NCBI GenBank assembly: GCA_052169645.1
Contig: JBQNCA010000009.1
Location: 1-58,997, forward strand
Origin: JAIKWW01 sp052169645
GTDB lineage: Bacteria; Bacillota; Clostridia; Peptostreptococcales; Anaerovoracaceae
Length of the DNA stretch: 58,997 nt
Reading direction: 5' to 3'
Below the pieces are notes generated by a model that searched no databases, had not been told where the DNA came from, and saw only the letters and a program-made list of their open reading frames with translations. The stretch's first letter is position 1. Every line of letters begins with the position of its first letter. Of this stretch, positions 16,549 to 26,294 are shown piece by piece. The position numbers and the translations under genes were made by a program.

Positions 16549-16725
16549 TTTTTTCGTACATTTAACTTTTTTGCTAATTTTTAGTATGTCCGGTCTATCT
16601 AAATTTATAAACTTTTACATTTAAATAAGTTCATCCATACTTATTTAGGATTTTTTCAAAGAGCAAATCCAAATCGCAAATATAAATCCCGATCGTTGTA
16701 TAAAATATTAACCGCAAAATTATTT

Positions 16726-17640
16726 CTAATTCTCCGTATTCGGGAAATATAGAGGCAAAGCATTAAAAAGGTATTCATATGCAAAGTCATACCAATGTAT
16801 ACCGTTAAATGCAATATTAAAATAAAAATTACCCTCTCCGAATGTATCTGAAAATTTAAAAATTTCGGAATGAACTTTCATTGCCTCCGACTGAACTATC
16901 AGATGAGGATATGCGTTATCCCCCGTTCCAGTCATCATATATATGGAAAAATCCTCAGGAGCATATCCCGATTTTCTGACTGCGTTCACCAAATCCGCAG
17001 CATCCTCCTCACAATGTCTGCTGCCCGAATGCATACCGTTAAACCAACTGTCTCCGCTCTGCGGAAGAAATACGGAAAATGCATTGAGATGGCGTTGAAA
17101 AACATACCACATCACCACTCCGCCCATAGAAAATCCGCCTATGGCTCTGTGAGTCCTTGAAGCTGAAAATCCTTCCTCATCGACCGTATCCGCAAAGCTG
17201 TTGTAACGACTTTCTACAGCAGGCATCACCATTTCATAAATCTCATCCGCCAGCATATCGGCAAGCTGCCAACATACAGTCACTTCGCTGTCTATGTGAT
17301 GCCCTTCTTGGTAAAACGTAGGTGCTGCAACTATCAGCGGTTTAATGTCTCCATGCTGTATCATATTATCCAAGACATTACAAAATTCAGTGTCATATAT
17401 ATCGTTTAAAAGATTCTCTACAGGTGAACCTGCTCCGTGGACATAATATAATATGTCGTAAGAGATGTTCTCATCATAATCATATGGTAAATATACATAA
17501 ACACTTTTGACAATTTCACGACTCTCATCATCCAAAGATTCAGCTTTATATACGAGTCGTTCCACCCGTCCTTTCTTTGAAGCGGGTTCCCAATATTCAT
17601 CGGGCATTCGCAAAAAACGTATTTTCTTATCCTCTGCCAT
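16726..17640 (-). CDS. Esterase D-type alpha/beta hydrolase
   Basis: This 304-residue protein belongs to the putative esterase (feruloyl esterase-like) group of alpha/beta hydrolases. It has the oxyanion region YYVHGAGS near 75, the nucleophile elbow GGFSMGG (near 190) and a late His in NGIHWYDF near 285. No signal peptide is seen, so it is probably cytosolic. Relatives hydrolyse acetyl or feruloyl esters from plant cell-wall material. A weak AAAGGA lies about 10 bases before the ATG. It appears monocistronic. Confidence 0.85.
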   Translation of the reverse strand: MAEDKKIRFLRMPDEYWEPASKKGRVERLVYKAESLDDESREIVKSVYVYLPYDYDENISYDILYYVHGAGSPVENLLNDIYDTEFCNVLDNMIQHGDIKPLIVAAPTFYQEGHHIDSEVTVCWQLADMLADEIYEMVMPAVESRYNSFADTVDEEGFSASRTHRAIGGFSMGGVVMWYVFQRHLNAFSVFLPQSGDSWFNGMHSGSRHCEEDAADLVNAVRKSGYAPEDFSIYMMTGTGDNAYPHLIVQSEAMKVHSEIFKFSDTFGEGNFYFNIAFNGIHWYDFAYEYLFNALPLYFPNTEN

Positions 17641-17728
17641 ATCCGTAAAATCCTTTTAAAATCATAAATATCTGCTCATTCGTATTATTATATCATTTCA
17701 TCAGAATTCGTAAAATGCAGGAATAAAA

Positions 17729-17776
17729 AATCGGAGACGGGAGCGTGTCTGATCTCATATGCATAGGCGCTTTTTA
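17729..17776. repeat. Dispersed repeat copy R1
   Basis: This segment matches two others near 52.6 and 52.8 kb (GGGAGCGTGTCT and CATATGCATAGGC followed by a T-run). AGCGT can pair with GGCGCT before TTTTTA, so each copy may act as a small plus-strand terminator. The rest of 17641-17913 shows no gene. Confidence 0.6.
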
Positions 17777-17913
17777 CTCATTATTGCCATTTAATACAAA
17801 TATGCAGTCAGCAAGGATAATGTTAAACTGATATAAAAAATTTGTACTTATTTAATATTGACTGATAATTACGCATTTATGTAAATTTCACTCGATTAAT
17901 TCCGCTTGCAGAA

Positions 17914-19713
17914 CTATGCCGCAACAATTACTTTATCATACATATTCTTTATTATTCCCGCAACCTGCGCTCTGGTTGCAGTGCTTCCCGGAGACAATAC
18001 ATTATTACCGATTCCGTTTATAATTCCTTTTGATGTCGCCCATTTCATAGCATCCGCCGCATACGGTGAAACCGAAGCTCCGTCCGAAAATCCGTTAAAC
18101 GCATTGTCTCCGTCCTTCAAGCTCGTATTATATGATTTATATTCAGCATATCTGTGCATTATAGCTGCTATCTGTTCACGTGTTACGGATTGATCGGGTG
18201 CAAAAATACCCTTGCCCGCACCCTTAACTATATTATTATCAGCCGCCCATGATACCGCATCGGCATACCACGTGCCGGGTGCAACATCCGTAAAAGCACT
18301 CTTTCCGGATTGAGCGCTATCTTCCGACATACGGAAAAGCACTGTTACAAACATCGCCCGTGTCATAGGCTGCGAAGGCGCAAATTCAGTATCTGAGATT
18401 CCGTTAAACAATTTCTTTTCCACCACATTCATAACACTGTCATAAAACCAGTCTCCCCGCTTCACATCGGCAAAGCTGCCGGATACGGATAAAGTCGGAT
18501 TGACAATCTGTGTATTCTTCGGATTTTGCACAATCCCCTGATTTTGTTCAGGTGTACCTATGCCGGTATCAGCTTCTAAGGCAACTCCTGTTTGGCTTTC
18601 CGCCACCGCAGGATTAAGAGAAAACTGTATCACTCCGTGATCCGTATACCCGTCCTTTACCGCACGTGCAGTAATTTTTACAGTATTATTTGTAAATATG
18701 CTCTTAGGTATGATTATTTCGTTTCCATTATACGGCATAGTCGGCATATAATCGGCGGATGCAAAATTTTGATTGTAATAAATTTTTGCTCCTACCGTAT
18801 CACAATTAAAGCTTACATGATAATTATCTTTATCGGAGGTGATTTTCGCTGTAGGAGCAGCCACTGTTCCGAGTGAAATGATTTCAGGATTTTTCGTCAT
18901 GTCGAGCACGGTGCTCTGCACCCAGTAGCGGGTATTGCTTGCAGTAGGGGAAGCTTTCCGCAATTCATCTTCCGTCATGCCCACCATAAGACGCATTGTA
19001 CGCTCATTATCAAGAAGCCCCTTGCTCTGAAAATAGTTTTCCAAATTATAATCTTTATCATTATACTTTTCGTCCATTATCATATAACGTTGAGAAAATG
19101 CACGAACCGACATCAAAAATATTTCCGGCTGTCCATTCTCAAAAATTTTCTGTACAACCTGTTCCTTGGTGAGCACTCCGTCAGGATCATAATATTCCTG
19201 TGTCAGATAATTCCAGTATTTATACAGGAGAGGAAAATTATAACGCCGGACTCCATAAAGATCATTATATGTATATGTATCAAGAGACGAATACTCCTTA
19301 TCATCCATCTCCCAAAATGCAATCTTGTCCTTATCCTCAAATGTAAGCTTCACATTCCTTAATGCATCCGACTCCGACATTCTCTGCGCATATTTCACAT
19401 ACTCGTTAACGGTAAATCCTTGCGCTTCCTGGTGTACTGTTGTTACATATCTGTCCAGCACCGAGTAATTATGCAGTTTGGAATCCAAAATGCCCCTTGC
19501 CATATCAGTCTCCATTCTGCTCACGGGAATCTGCGAAACCAGTATGCGCTGTCCCTTGTCATTAATTACATAAAAAAATGTTGTATTTACGGTTTGCCCG
19601 TCGGGATGTGTTTTAGCCGCAGCAGGACTTCCTGTCAGAATTATAAGCATTACAGCGGCAAGAAATACAGCTGTAAGTGAAACCTTTCCTATTTTTATGG
19701 CATTTACATTCAT
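17914..19713 (-). CDS. Secreted protein with three SLH domains, last gene of the surface/uptake cluster
   Basis: This 599-residue exported protein starts with a signal peptide (hydrophobic segment VSLTAVFLAAVMLIILTG). Its N-terminal 220 residues resemble the matching part of the SLH protein at 21822-24137, including a shared RLMVGMTEDEL segment. A chitobiase C-terminal-like Ig module follows (VGAKIYYN, near 290). The last 190 residues are three SLH domains (FADVKRGDWFYDS and two others) that bind wall-linked polysaccharide. GAGGAGG sits before the ATG at 19713. It is last in the cluster after exbB, with a 120-base gap. A surface receptor or solute-capture role is inferred. Confidence 0.85.
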   Translation of the reverse strand: MNVNAIKIGKVSLTAVFLAAVMLIILTGSPAAAKTHPDGQTVNTTFFYVINDKGQRILVSQIPVSRMETDMARGILDSKLHNYSVLDRYVTTVHQEAQGFTVNEYVKYAQRMSESDALRNVKLTFEDKDKIAFWEMDDKEYSSLDTYTYNDLYGVRRYNFPLLYKYWNYLTQEYYDPDGVLTKEQVVQKIFENGQPEIFLMSVRAFSQRYMIMDEKYNDKDYNLENYFQSKGLLDNERTMRLMVGMTEDELRKASPTASNTRYWVQSTVLDMTKNPEIISLGTVAAPTAKITSDKDNYHVSFNCDTVGAKIYYNQNFASADYMPTMPYNGNEIIIPKSIFTNNTVKITARAVKDGYTDHGVIQFSLNPAVAESQTGVALEADTGIGTPEQNQGIVQNPKNTQIVNPTLSVSGSFADVKRGDWFYDSVMNVVEKKLFNGISDTEFAPSQPMTRAMFVTVLFRMSEDSAQSGKSAFTDVAPGTWYADAVSWAADNNIVKGAGKGIFAPDQSVTREQIAAIMHRYAEYKSYNTSLKDGDNAFNGFSDGASVSPYAADAMKWATSKGIINGIGNNVLSPGSTATRAQVAGIIKNMYDKVIVAA

Positions 19714-19833
19714 AAATTTTCCTCCTCGCACAAGAATATCAATGTACACAGTCACTATATACGATAATCAATATCCTTCTTGTCTTCCACTTCATTCAAT
19801 ATTGAAAATGTGCGTCATTACGCCGTGCAATAA

Positions 19834-20538
19834 TCAACATTCTTTTTGTCTGTCCTCAATATCTGTTTTAAGCACTTCAAGTACACACTCCATAGACATT
19901 TCAAGTGCCGACATATAATCCGAATACCACGCCTTGCGCACCGCAGATATGAAGTATGCTCCTGCGGCACTTATAAGCCCTGCCACCGTAGTGTCAAATG
20001 CTGTCAGAAGAGAGAGCGACAGAGTATATGTATCCCCCTGTCCCAGTGCAATTATACCGGGACCTAAAGGTATAAGAGTTCCCAATAAGCCGAATACGGG
20101 TGCCAGCCTTGCAACCAAATCGCTTATTCTCAGAATTCGGTCATAATGTGTCTTTTCCTCATGTATGAGCCTGACGGCAAGAGATTCTCTCATCAAAGGC
20201 GTAATGCCCTCATGTGCCGTCAACTCCCTAAGCGCCGCTTTCTGACGTCTCAGCAGACCGCTGTTTTCTATAACCTCAATGATATTTTTTTCAACCGTCA
20301 TATCCGCAGCCGCTTTCCCGACATATCCATAGTCGCTTTCAATTTGCAGACAATCCCTCAATTTGTCAACCATCTCCGGCATTACGGCTTTCATAAGCCT
20401 TCGTTCCGTGAATATTTCCGCTATAAGAGAACCGAATAAGATAATAACCAGAGCTATAAGCAAAAGCAATATCATTATAACAGGTGTTTGCAAACTGTTT
20501 GCGACCGTTCGCAGCGCCGTACTGAGTGAATCAGACAT
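19834..20538 (-). CDS. MotA/TolQ/ExbB-family proton channel protein
   Basis: This 234-residue membrane protein has one N-terminal helix (about 18-42), a long cytoplasmic helical part with many charges, and two more helices near 150-205. These contain the family core RLAPVFGLLGTLIPLG and FDTTVAGLISAAGAY. ExbB/TolQ pentamers carry ions and drive ExbD/TolD-type rods. The partner here is probably the DUF2149/ExbD-like protein 9 kb upstream on the same strand. Its start overlaps the previous gene by 8 bases and has AAAGGA about 10 bases upstream. This is unusual for a cell apparently without an outer membrane. Confidence 0.88.
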   Translation of the reverse strand: MSDSLSTALRTVANSLQTPVIMILLLLIALVIILFGSLIAEIFTERRLMKAVMPEMVDKLRDCLQIESDYGYVGKAAADMTVEKNIIEVIENSGLLRRQKAALRELTAHEGITPLMRESLAVRLIHEEKTHYDRILRISDLVARLAPVFGLLGTLIPLGPGIIALGQGDTYTLSLSLLTAFDTTVAGLISAAGAYFISAVRKAWYSDYMSALEMSMECVLEVLKTDIEDRQKEC

Positions 20539-21820
20539 GTTTATTTATTCCTTTCATTTTACCCGAATCAAATCTGAATTTCATAATTCTTATAATAATT
20601 CCGCCTGAAAACAGAATTGAAGCCGCTCCGCCCATTATCGGCAAAGCTGCACTGTTTTTTTTAATATCAGGCATCGCATAAGCGTCCTCTGACATTTGGT
20701 AAACTCTCCAGCGCTGCACCCCTCCCGCATTTATATCCGAAATACTTTTTGAAGGTATAAGGACTTCAGATTGATCTCCGTCGGAATCGAATATATCCGA
20801 AACACTTATATCCGAAGCTTCATCATATGTATTGTCGGAAATTTTTTCTTCCGATTTCGATGCTCCCGTTTCCTTTCTTTCTCCATTTACTTTAATCTGA
20901 GCTGAAGCCCCTCTATATGAAGCGGATATTGTCACAGTTCCTTCAGCTTTTATCGTAATATTACCTTCTCCGTCAACGCTTGCAATACTTTCATCGCCGC
21001 TTATCCATGTAATCTCAGCCTCATTGCTGACAGCACTGTCTGCGGCTTTCACAAAAGCGGATGCATGTAGAATGCTGCCGACCTTTCCTTTCAATTCCGT
21101 ATCATTCACAACAACGACGGGAGCACCTCCGAGCACCACCACTATTTTATGAATCCATTTGGCTGAGCTTCCCGCCGTATGAGTCGATGCATCCACCTGT
21201 CCGAATATCAACCGAAATCGGGTGTTTGAATTAAGCCCGCTGTAATCGCTTCCGAATTCACCTCCGGCTATAGCTCTGTTCCAATCATCCGCAAGAGAAA
21301 TTACCGTATCCACACGCTCCGCTACGGATGTTGCGGAAGCATTGCCGACTCCCGCAATAGAATCGAAATTTTCCGGCAAACTGTAATAACAATAGCGGGG
21401 AGTATTGATAAGCTCCGTCTTTGTAAGAGATGTAAAATATCCGTTCTTTTTATCATTAGTCCAAAAATTGAAGCTTTGTACGGAATTTAAATCTATCCCC
21501 GCAGCGGATATAATATCTGCAAGTCTCACCCCTTCAACATGATCTATAACTACTGACGGCATATTGTCAATAAAAGTATAATCCGCTTTTACATGTTCCA
21601 TAGCTTCAATTTCCGCCAGAGAAAAGGTCTTTTTATGATAAAACGGACCTCCGAAATATCCGACTTCCATATCCAGACTGTCAGCTTTAAGACCTTCCGT
21701 TTCATCATCATCCGCAGCAATCGCCGGATATGTGAAAGCGGATATAATCGCAAAAATCGTCAATAATATTGAAATGCTCAAATATGATGTTTTTTTTAAT
21801 CGTTCAAATTTTCTTTTCAT
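20531..21820 (-). CDS. Exported protein: SO-like domain, Ig-like domain and C-terminal membrane anchor
   Basis: This 429-residue protein has a signal peptide (LSISILLTIFAIISAFTY). A domain at about 45-225 resembles the sulfite-oxidase/molybdopterin-type fold (SLAEIEAMEHV, FTSLTKTELIN and the closing KWIHKIVVVLGG) but has no visible cofactor Cys. A Big_2-type Ig domain follows (ITWISGDESIASVDGEG, about 270-310), then an acidic linker and one membrane helix (GGAASILFSGGIIIRI, about 395-412) with a basic tail. It begins 1 base after the preceding gene ends, which suggests coupled translation, and overlaps exbB. It may link the surface layer to the ExbB complex. Confidence 0.72.
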   Translation of the reverse strand: MKRKFERLKKTSYLSISILLTIFAIISAFTYPAIAADDDETEGLKADSLDMEVGYFGGPFYHKKTFSLAEIEAMEHVKADYTFIDNMPSVVIDHVEGVRLADIISAAGIDLNSVQSFNFWTNDKKNGYFTSLTKTELINTPRYCYYSLPENFDSIAGVGNASATSVAERVDTVISLADDWNRAIAGGEFGSDYSGLNSNTRFRLIFGQVDASTHTAGSSAKWIHKIVVVLGGAPVVVVNDTELKGKVGSILHASAFVKAADSAVSNEAEITWISGDESIASVDGEGNITIKAEGTVTISASYRGASAQIKVNGERKETGASKSEEKISDNTYDEASDISVSDIFDSDGDQSEVLIPSKSISDINAGGVQRWRVYQMSEDAYAMPDIKKNSAALPIMGGAASILFSGGIIIRIMKFRFDSGKMKGINKHV

Positions 21821-21821
21821 T

Positions 21822-24137
21822 TTATTTCATCTCATTGAAACGATGTATTATCGCCGCAACCTGAGCACGCTCAGCCTTTCCGTCCGGAATCAGAGCGGAA
21901 GCTTTCATCCCCTTTATGAGTCCGTTTCCGACTGCCCATCTCATACTTTCCCGTGCATACGGAGAAATTTTACCCGCATCCGAAAATTTTTCGAGCGAGC
22001 CGGCGTCATTGTAACCGAATTTTATATATTCACCGTAGCGGTACAATATTGCTGAAAGCTGTTCTCTTGTCAATTCAACATCGGGTGCGAATTCAGACCT
22101 TGACATTCCTTTTACTATGCCGTTTTTTGCAGCCCATGCCACAGCATCCGCATAATAGGAACCCGTAGGAACATCTGAAAATCTAATCCGATTCTCCGAC
22201 GAATCGTTCCGTTCCCCATTTCTTTGCCTGTCAAGCCGGTATATCACTGTCACAAACATCGCTCTTGTCATACTTTTATGAGGGCTGAAGAAGCTTTCTC
22301 CCGTACCGTTAAAGAGCTTCTTATCCGTTACATAAGCGACGGACTCCGAAAACCAATCCTCAGGTCTTACATCTGTAAAGCCTTTCACACTTGTATGAGC
22401 GGAATCCGCATCTCCCGTAAGCGTAATGTCCACAAGCTGTGAATCAGGTTGATAGCTGTTATTTGTAAGTTCAAGCTTATATTTTCCTGCTCCGTTCATC
22501 ATTCCTGAATCCGAATGAAAATAATCTTCAAGTATGGTTATACGTCCTGCACTTGTACGGTCAAGCATTGTAATAGGAATCAGCGTACGATCATTTCCAT
22601 TTATGACATAAATATACAATCCGTTTTGATAGCTTTTGTCGTCAAAGGTCAATGTTACAGGCTTACCTGTCGCAAAGTCGCCTCCTTTAACCTCAGGTAC
22701 GGATTTTTTCATTGAGATTGAAAATTTTTTATTTGCAAAACCTTTAGCATAAACTATAAAACTGTATGAGCCCGGAGCATCAAAAATCTCCGCAGGGAAT
22801 TCAATACTTTTTGTTTTGTTATTTATTGTATAACTGTTCTCAGGCAAAGTATTATAAGCTGCTCCCGATGATTTTTTCAGCGAAACAGCCATTATACCGC
22901 TGCTCCATTTTTTCCAATCGTCATCCGAAACTCCGCTTTCCGCTTTGAAAACCACATTGCTTCCCAAGGCGGCGGTATACTGTGTTTGAAATGTGACTCC
23001 GGAATAAGGATATTTCCGAGTGATAATTCCGGCATCATCCCATCCTTCTTTCACTGCACACATATAAAATGTAACCGGTGCGGATGTTAAATCTCTATCT
23101 TTAACATTATAATTAACAGGTTCTTTATATAAAATTTGAGGTGCTCCGTCAAAAGAATAATATATTTGCGCTCCTTCGGTTTTGCAACTCATAGTAATAG
23201 TCATGATATCGCCGGAAACCTTTACCTCCGCTTGCGGTGCTTCCACACTTCCTCCGCTTTTCACCGTACTCGACTTATCTGTAAGACGCATCCTGTATAT
23301 CCATTTAAAATTATCATATGATGTACGATGTGCAGTCATAAGATCCGATTCAGTCATTCCTATGCATAAGCGAAGTGCCGTTTCATCTCTAAGCACGGAT
23401 GCCAGCGAGCCTGCCGCCACACCTCCGTTAGCCGCAATATATGATGCAATGCCGGGTTCGGAAGAAGCGTTTAACGCCTCAGTAGTCGTACGTCCGGAAT
23501 ATGATTCGGTTGCAAGTATTACAGGCATTTCCACACCCTTTGCAAAAACAGCCTTTTTGTCGGCGTAATATCGGTCATTTCCCGCATATTTAGACTGATA
23601 TTCTTCCAAACCGATGCCGAACTTGGCATTATCTTCTCCTGCAATTTCCCAGCCGGTATTCCAGCCTTTCTCACCGTAAATTCCTTCAAAATAATATCGT
23701 TTTACACCTTCGAGATCATTTGCCGTCCAATTTCTCGTATAATTGCCGTAGCTGTCCGTCGCCATGAATCCCATGCTGTCCGTTCCCTTATACCTGAGTC
23801 CTGATGCTCCCTCAGCCTTACTGTTCGTTTTAACATAGTCAATAAGCTCCTGAACGGTAATTCCTTTAGCCTCCAGATATTGCACGGTAGGATAGTTATC
23901 GGTTGAGGAATAGGTATAATTACTTCCTGAAGCTCCGTTGCCGTGCGCCAAGGCTTTAAGCTTATCAAGCGATATAACCTTCATAAGCACGTCTTTACCG
24001 CTCATGTCCTGCGCATAGAAAAACACATTATCCGCACGAGCCGATGAAGCTGTCTTTGCATTTGTCGGGATCGGCAACATACCGACCGTTAATACCCCCA
24101 CAATTATCAGAGTTAAAATTTTTTTAAATTTTATCAT
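21822..24137 (-). CDS. Secreted protein with SO-like, chitobiase-type and three SLH domains
   Basis: This 771-residue exported protein has a signal peptide (ILTLIIVGVLTVGML). The N-terminal ~260 residues carry the SO-like pattern (LAHGNGAS, ITVQELIDYVKT, RLCIGMTESDL, FKWIYRMRL). A chitobiase C-terminal-like module follows near 300 (TEGAQIYYSFDGAPQ), then an Ig-like region (about 380-570). Three SLH domains end it (FTDVRPEDWFSES, FSDVPTGSYYADA and a third). CAGGAGG lies 11 bases before the ATG at 24137; a longer in-frame ATG at 24161 overlaps that site. It is paralogous to the protein at 17914-19713. Confidence 0.85.
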   Translation of the reverse strand: MIKFKKILTLIIVGVLTVGMLPIPTNAKTASSARADNVFFYAQDMSGKDVLMKVISLDKLKALAHGNGASGSNYTYSSTDNYPTVQYLEAKGITVQELIDYVKTNSKAEGASGLRYKGTDSMGFMATDSYGNYTRNWTANDLEGVKRYYFEGIYGEKGWNTGWEIAGEDNAKFGIGLEEYQSKYAGNDRYYADKKAVFAKGVEMPVILATESYSGRTTTEALNASSEPGIASYIAANGGVAAGSLASVLRDETALRLCIGMTESDLMTAHRTSYDNFKWIYRMRLTDKSSTVKSGGSVEAPQAEVKVSGDIMTITMSCKTEGAQIYYSFDGAPQILYKEPVNYNVKDRDLTSAPVTFYMCAVKEGWDDAGIITRKYPYSGVTFQTQYTAALGSNVVFKAESGVSDDDWKKWSSGIMAVSLKKSSGAAYNTLPENSYTINNKTKSIEFPAEIFDAPGSYSFIVYAKGFANKKFSISMKKSVPEVKGGDFATGKPVTLTFDDKSYQNGLYIYVINGNDRTLIPITMLDRTSAGRITILEDYFHSDSGMMNGAGKYKLELTNNSYQPDSQLVDITLTGDADSAHTSVKGFTDVRPEDWFSESVAYVTDKKLFNGTGESFFSPHKSMTRAMFVTVIYRLDRQRNGERNDSSENRIRFSDVPTGSYYADAVAWAAKNGIVKGMSRSEFAPDVELTREQLSAILYRYGEYIKFGYNDAGSLEKFSDAGKISPYARESMRWAVGNGLIKGMKASALIPDGKAERAQVAAIIHRFNEMK

Positions 24138-24319
24138 CTTTGCGTATGCCTCCTGAATCATGTAAATACAGACGTAAACGTAAAGCTTGGATATAATTCA
24201 AGCAGATGTCGGAAAACTCCCGAATCATGTAAATATAGCTGTTAACCCCTATATTACAGTAAGTAAAAGCTTCAATTCACACATAAATTTGAAAGTAATT
24301 CTGAAATCTTATATGACTA
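24138..24319 (-). other. Leader with a direct repeat before the SLH gene
   Basis: The 182 bases between the phosphatase gene and the SLH gene hold a short direct repeat, GAATCATGTAAATA, at 24155 and 24222 (67 bases apart). On the minus strand each copy ends at a purine-rich CAGGAGG or CGGGAG, so one ribosome-binding region looks duplicated. No terminator is seen. A weak promoter here is possible. Confidence 0.4.
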
Positions 24320-25621
24320 TTATTTTTTTAATCCGGTTTTTTTCCTTGCAGACATGCTCCAATAATCCAAAGCCTTACCGTCCGCATCAAACGATGAAAC
24401 GGAAAGCGTATTTCCGTCCACACGCAGTATCTGATAATTTGACCTGTTATATATAATCTTTTCCTGCCAGCTCTCGTCCGCAGTGGAATATGCTTTTTTT
24501 CCGGCAAAGCCCATAATATATGTAACTCCGTTTACAGGATCGATATACCCCGCTTTCATAGGATATGAACGTGCATAAACATGCTGATGTCCGCATAAGA
24601 CCAAATCAACTCCGCACTGCTCGAATAACGGCGCCCATTTTTCCTTTACCTTATCCGCCACATTATCCTTTACGAGTGAATATGCCGTATGATGCAACAT
24701 CACTATATTGAACTTGGCATTTGATCCTGATATATCGTTTCTTATCCATTCAGCTATACGCTTGATATCCGCAGCCGTTACCTTCTGCTCTCCCGAAAAT
24801 ACCCAACTGTCCAGTACCGTTATATGCACCGTACTGTAATCGAATGAATAAAATTCTTCTTTAAAACCCTCCGGTCCGTTTTCCGGCAGAGTGAACATAT
24901 CCATATAAAGCTCAGGCTTCCCGCTGTTTGCAAAGTTACATTCGTGATTACCGTTTGCAGGCATAAAAGGTATTTTTGAATAGACATCGCAGGCATTTTT
25001 AAGAAGCAGTTCAAATTGTATTCTGCTGATACCGCTCTCTACCAAATCTCCGCCCAACATCCCGAATTTAATACCCGGCTCTTTGGCATAAGCCTTTTTC
25101 AAAAGCTTTCCCCATTCCGCATATTCCTGTCCTGCATCGGATACGAGATTTATATCGCCCATATAAAGAAATGAAAAAGGTTCAGCATCGATTCCGACCG
25201 ATTTTTCAGGTGCAGTGGTAAATTCCTTTACTCCGCTCTCAGACCTTCCCGTAAAAACTTTATAATAATAATGCGTATTCGGCTCCAACCCCGTAATCTT
25301 TCCGGAATATATATAATCCGGTAAAGGTATGCCGCTTTTAACCGCAGTTTTCGTCGCCGATATACTGCGTGCCCGAGTCATATTCCGGAATCGTGAAACC
25401 TTGATTCCGGACTCTCCCGTCACTGCACTGTGCCACGTAACCGTCATGCTCGTCTTAGGATTATCAGTCCATGAAAGCATAATATCATACGGACTTTCGT
25501 TTTCAGCCGCATTGCCGTATATCATACCCGTTCCGTATACGGAAATTAAACATATGATTATAAGCCCTATGCCTATGCCTCTTATAATATTTCCGCTCAT
25601 CCCTGTACGTTTACCGATCAT
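24320..25621 (-). CDS. Purple acid phosphatase-like metallophosphoesterase, exported
   Basis: This 433-residue protein has an N-terminal hydrophobic segment (IGIGLIIICLISVYG), a PAP-type Ig/fibronectin domain (about 45-140, with YYYKVFTG) and a metallophosphoesterase domain. Metal-ligand motifs are YMGDIN (near 150), LGGDLVESG, GNHE, MLHHTAY and GHQHVYAR, all in order. Such enzymes free phosphate from organic esters outside the cell. The start is the ATG at 25621 after AAGGAGG; it overlaps the lipoprotein gene by 11 bases. It may process the ligand before uptake; this is inference from context. Confidence 0.88.
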   Translation of the reverse strand: MIGKRTGMSGNIIRGIGIGLIIICLISVYGTGMIYGNAAENESPYDIMLSWTDNPKTSMTVTWHSAVTGESGIKVSRFRNMTRARSISATKTAVKSGIPLPDYIYSGKITGLEPNTHYYYKVFTGRSESGVKEFTTAPEKSVGIDAEPFSFLYMGDINLVSDAGQEYAEWGKLLKKAYAKEPGIKFGMLGGDLVESGISRIQFELLLKNACDVYSKIPFMPANGNHECNFANSGKPELYMDMFTLPENGPEGFKEEFYSFDYSTVHITVLDSWVFSGEQKVTAADIKRIAEWIRNDISGSNAKFNIVMLHHTAYSLVKDNVADKVKEKWAPLFEQCGVDLVLCGHQHVYARSYPMKAGYIDPVNGVTYIMGFAGKKAYSTADESWQEKIIYNRSNYQILRVDGNTLSVSSFDADGKALDYWSMSARKKTGLKK

Positions 25622-26294
25622 TTTGTTCCTCCTTAACAATCCTGTTTCCGTCCAATCTCAGAACCGTATTCCCTATAACATAGTATTTATCAGTAGTATA
25701 AACAGATACATGTCTCCCGTTTTTTTCCGATTCTCCCTGAAAATCGGGCTTGCTCGTCTGCGGCATAAGTACAAGCGTCCCCGGAGAAATTAAACGTTGT
25801 ATCCCTCTTTCATCCGAAACGACAACACTTGCATCCACCTCAGCCGGATTATCCGCAACCACAACAATATCCGTAAGAGATTTTACATTAAAGCTCGGAG
25901 GACTATCTACACCCACAGCTTCCCAGCCCTCATCTCCATATGTTAAATAATTTTCTCCCAGCTCATTTATATCCATAGATGCCATCATTCCGTCCGCTCC
26001 CCGCAAATATACCGATGCTTTCTCCGTCACCGAACCTGCACGTTCAACAGCCTCGGCAAGCAAGATACCGTCATCCTCCGCTTTCAATCCGGCAACTCTT
26101 TTTACATCTCCCGTCACGCTCAAGCATGTACTCTTCGCTCCGTCTCCATGCTTGATAAAATCTGTATTCTTACATGCCGAAAACATCAAAATCACTGCCG
26201 TTGAAAGAAATATCAATAACATTATCTTACTTATATATAATATTCTCTTTTTTTCAAAATTATCATTCCTGTATTTATCGCACATGCTATTCAT
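25611..26294 (-). CDS. Predicted lipoprotein of unknown function in the uptake cluster
   Basis: This 227-residue protein has a lipobox (LMFSAC, Cys near residue 41) after a hydrophobic stretch, so it is probably lipid-anchored outside the membrane. The remainder has short repeated beta-rich stretches; the middle (LLAEAVERAGSVTEKASVYLRG) hints at the SO-like pattern of its neighbours. The start overlaps the upstream gene by 4 bases (ATGA) with AGAGG before it; a second ATG at 26285 is possible. No enzyme motif is recognised. Context suggests a ligand-binding or docking part of the ECF/Exb system. Confidence 0.7.
   Translation of the reverse strand: MNSMCDKYRNDNFEKKRILYISKIMLLIFLSTAVILMFSACKNTDFIKHGDGAKSTCLSVTGDVKRVAGLKAEDDGILLAEAVERAGSVTEKASVYLRGADGMMASMDINELGENYLTYGDEGWEAVGVDSPPSFNVKSLTDIVVVADNPAEVDASVVVSDERGIQRLISPGTLVLMPQTSKPDFQGESEKNGRHVSVYTTDKYYVIGNTVLRLDGNRIVKEEQNDR

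Noticed and set aside
17641..17913. CRISPR or phage attachment site at the R1 repeat
   Set aside because: The copies are dispersed and imperfect, and no spacers, cas genes or integrase are nearby.
20531..21820. True sulfite oxidase or molybdopterin enzyme
   Set aside because: No cofactor Cys or Moco-binding set is visible, and the domain sits with an Ig domain and a membrane anchor, so an enzymatic role was not assigned.
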